A stretch of 6,268 nucleotides of DNA. Source: Lamprocystis purpurea (GTDB lineage Bacteria; Pseudomonadota; Gammaproteobacteria; Chromatiales; Chromatiaceae). A model generated the notes under the pieces. The model did no database searches, was not told where the DNA came from, and saw nothing but the letters and a program-made list of their open reading frames with translations. The stretch is from positions 1 through 6,268 of the forward strand of contig DYRB01000189.1 of NCBI GenBank assembly GCA_020718945.1, written 5' to 3'. The position numbers and the translations under genes were made by a program. Shown piece after piece: positions 4,103-6,268 of the stretch. Each line of letters opens with the position of its first letter. Within the stretch, counting starts at the first letter, position 1.

Positions 4103-6268
4103 TTAGCCCACCGTAACGCCGTCAACGTGTTGGAAGCCCCGCGGCAACAAGTGACCGCGACGGCCGCGTTCACCCATGTAGGCATCCAGGTCCGCGGGCC
4201 TGAGGGTGAAGTGCCGCTTTCCGGACAGGATGGTCAGCCCGGCCCCGGGCGGGACCACCGCCAGGGCGCAGACGAACTCCTCCCGGGCCGCGACCTTGGC
4301 CGAGGGGATGGACAGGATCTTGTTGCCCTTGCCCCGGGGCAGCCGGGGCAGATCGGTCACCGGGAAGACCAGCATGTGCCCGCTGCTGGTGATGGCCACC
4401 AGCCGGTCCTGGTCCGCGTCGCCCACCGGGATCGGCGGCAGCACCCGGGCACCGTTAGGCAGGCTGAGCACCGCCTTGCCGGCCTTGGCCTTGGCATAGA
4501 GGTCCTCCAGGACCAGGAGGAAGCCATAGCCGGCGTCGGAGGCCAGGAGCAGGGTCTGGGACGGCTCCCCGCCCAGGACGGCGACGAACTCGGCCCCCTT
4601 GGGTGGGCTCAGACGACCGGTCAGGGGCTCGCCCTGGCCGCGGGCGGAGGGCAGCAGATGGGCCTGGGTCGAGTAGCTGCGCCCGGTGGAATCCAGGAAC
4701 ACCACCGACTGGTTGCTGCGCACCGGCGCCGCCGCCAGGAAGCCGTCGCCGGCCTTGTAGCTTAAGGACGTCGGGTCCAGCTCGTGGCCCTTGCCGGCGC
4801 GCACCCAGCCCTTCTGGGACAGGACCACGGTGAGGGCCTCGTTGGGGGCCAGCTCCGTCTCATCCAGGGCGGTGGCCGCGGCACGCTCGACCAGCAGCGA
4901 GCGGCGGGCGTCGCCGAACTTCGCCGCGTCCGCCTCGATCTCCTCCCGGATCAGGCCCTTGAGGGCGGCCTCCGAGCCCAGGGTGGCCTGGAGCCAGTCG
5001 CGCTCCTTGGCCAGTTCGTCCTGCTCGCCGCGGATCTTCATCTCCTCCAGCCGGGCCAACTGGCGCAGCCGGGTGTTGAGGACGTACTCCGCCTGCACGT
5101 CGGAGAGGTCGAAGCGGGCCATGAGGACCGACTTGGGCTCGTCCTCGGTGCGGATGATGCGGATCACCTCGTCGATGTTGAGGTAGGCGATCAGCAGGCC
5201 GTCCAACAGGTGCAACCGATCCAGGACCTTGTCCAGGCGGTGCTGGAGGCGGCGGCGCACGGTGCGGGTGCGGAAGGCCAGCCACTCGGTGAGGATGTCG
5301 CGCAGGTCCATGACCCGCGGCCGTCCGTTCAGCGCTATCAGGTTCATATTGACCCTGACGTTGCGCTCCAGGTCGGTGGTGGCGAACAGGTGGGACATGA
5401 GCCGCTCCACATCCACCCGGTTGGAGCGCGGCACCAGGACCAGGCGGGTCGGGGACTCGTGGTCGGACTCGTCGCGCAGGTCCTCCACCATGGGCAGCTT
5501 CTTGGCCTGCATCTGGGCGGCGATCTGTTCCATGATGCGGTTGCCGGAGACCTGATAGGGCAGCGCCGTGATGACGATGTCGCCCTGGTCTATCTCGTAG
5601 CGGGCGCGCAGGCGCACACTGCCGTTGCCGGTCTCGTACATGCGCCGCAGCTCGTCCGGCGGGGTGACGATCTCCGCGGCGGTGGGGAAGTCCGGACCCG
5701 GGATGAAGCGGCACAGGTCCGCCACCGTCGCCTCCGGGTACTCCAGCAGGTGGATGCAGGCCCGCGCCACCTCGCGCAGGTTGTGGGACGGTATGTCCGT
5801 CGCCATGCCCACGGCGATGCCCGTCGCCCCATTGAGCAGCAGGTTGGGCAGGCGCGCCGGCAGCAGGGACGGCTCCTCCAGGGTGCCGTCGAAGTTGGGG
5901 ACCCAGTCCACCGTGCCCTGGTCCACCTCGCCCAGCAGGACCTCCGCATAGGGGGTCAGGCGGGCCTCGGTGTAGCGCATGGCAGCGAAGGACTTGGGCT
6001 CGTCCGGGGAGCCCCAGTTGCCCTGGCCGTCGATCAGGGTGTAGCGGTAGGAGAAGGGCTGGGCCATGAGGACCATGGCCTCGTAGCAGGCGCTGTCCCC
6101 GTGGGGGTGGAACTTGCCCAGCACGTCGCCCACGGTGCGGGCGGACTTCTTGAACTTGGCCGTCGCCGCCAGCCCCAGCTCCGACATGGCATAGAGGATG
6201 CGCCGCTGCACGGGCTTGAGCCCGTCGCCCACATGGGGCAGGGCGCGGTCGAGGATGACGTACATGGA
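4103..6268 (-). CDS. parC: DNA topoisomerase IV subunit A (ParC), 5' end outside window
   Basis: ParC is the breakage-reunion subunit of topoisomerase IV, which with ParE unlinks daughter chromosomes. The visible part begins at a Ser codon before MYVILDRALP, corresponding to about residue 22-23 of E. coli ParC, so only a short N-terminus is missing; the C-terminus is complete. Numbering from the visible Met, the winged-helix region has KKSARTVGDVLGKFHPHGDS at 39-58, and the catalytic Tyr98 lies in AAMRYTEARL (E. coli Tyr120). The positions matching E. coli Ser80 and Glu84 keep Ser and Glu, so the quinolone-resistance region looks wild type. TVGDVLG, MVLMAQPFSYRY and the C-terminal SARGQGEPLTG distinguish ParC from GyrA. 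No terminator lies between it and B1. It is a housekeeping gene flanking the lasso cluster. Confidence 0.98.
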   Translation of the reverse strand, partial: SMYVILDRALPHVGDGLKPVQRRILYAMSELGLAATAKFKKSARTVGDVLGKFHPHGDSACYEAMVLMAQPFSYRYTLIDGQGNWGSPDEPKSFAAMRYTEARLTPYAEVLLGEVDQGTVDWVPNFDGTLEEPSLLPARLPNLLLNGATGIAVGMATDIPSHNLREVARACIHLLEYPEATVADLCRFIPGPDFPTAAEIVTPPDELRRMYETGNGSVRLRARYEIDQGDIVITALPYQVSGNRIMEQIAAQMQAKKLPMVEDLRDESDHESPTRLVLVPRSNRVDVERLMSHLFATTDLERNVRVNMNLIALNGRPRVMDLRDILTEWLAFRTRTVRRRLQHRLDKVLDRLHLLDGLLIAYLNIDEVIRIIRTEDEPKSVLMARFDLSDVQAEYVLNTRLRQLARLEEMKIRGEQDELAKERDWLQATLGSEAALKGLIREEIEADAAKFGDARRSLLVERAAATALDETELAPNEALTVVLSQKGWVRAGKGHELDPTSLSYKAGDGFLAAAPVRSNQSVVFLDSTGRSYSTQAHLLPSARGQGEPLTGRLSPPKGAEFVAVLGGEPSQTLLLASDAGYGFLLVLEDLYAKAKAGKAVLSLPNGARVLPPIPVGDADQDRLVAITSSGHMLVFPVTDLPRLPRGKGNKILSIPSAKVAAREEFVCALAVVPPGAGLTILSGKRHFTLRPADLDAYMGERGRRGHLLPRGFQHVDGVTVG

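Noticed and set aside
4099..4185. N-terminal extension of B1 up to 4185
   Set aside because: The extra 29 residues come from the parC 3' end in another frame and do not resemble PqqD-like proteins; ATG 4098 gives the usual length.
4860..5714. 284-codon minus-strand frame inside parC
   Set aside because: Same strand but different frame from parC, with His/Pro/Gly/Arg-rich composition; parC itself is intact and convincing here.
1..6268. CRISPR arrays, tRNA/rRNA genes, insertion sequences or attachment sites
   Set aside because: No spaced repeats, cloverleaf, transposase or terminal inverted repeats were seen by eye on either strand.

Overview
The window holds a compact, previously unnamed lasso-peptide (RiPP) biosynthetic locus placed directly behind the housekeeping topoisomerase IV gene parC. 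The DNA is GC-rich. The ParC protein is close to E. coli ParC along its whole visible length, including the C-terminal domain, so the host is most likely a GC-rich gammaproteobacterium. A purple-sulfur or related lineage would fit, but that is inference from composition and overall resemblance only.

Layout from right to left, mostly on the minus strand: parC enters from the right edge with about 22 N-terminal residues missing and ends at 4103. Four bases later comes B1, a PqqD-like RiPP recognition element (3790-4098). It overlaps by 26 bases the leader peptidase B2, a transglutaminase-like Cys-His-Asp protein (3327-3815). An HPr-kinase-like gene then lies on the opposite strand (about 2350-3288), convergent with B2. 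A 106-base divergent region (2244-2349) separates it from the asparagine-synthetase-like macrolactam cyclase C (360-2243, minus). The precursor gene A (181-345, minus) follows 14 bases after C. A perfect 17-bp bidirectional terminator hairpin (54-90) closes the cluster. The first ~50 bases contain no gene that I can assign.

The genes make a coherent pathway. B1 should bind the leader through the motif YxxPxLxxxGxxxxxT, which the precursor matches exactly. B2 should cut after the Thr-Arg that ends the leader. C should adenylate Asp8 of the core and join it to the freed Gly1 amine, threading the tail through an 8-residue ring. The predicted core is GSTGSVRDGRQPTPKPRT. The kinase belongs to the family whose lasso-associated members phosphorylate the C-terminal Ser of precursors such as paeninodin; here the last residue is Thr, so a C-terminally phosphorylated lasso peptide is predicted.

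The main points of interest are the short uncalled precursor gene, its very cationic core without aromatic residues, the kinase paired with a C-terminal Thr, the splitting of the pathway into three transcription units with B1-B2 attached to parC, and the absence of a transporter or isopeptidase within the window.
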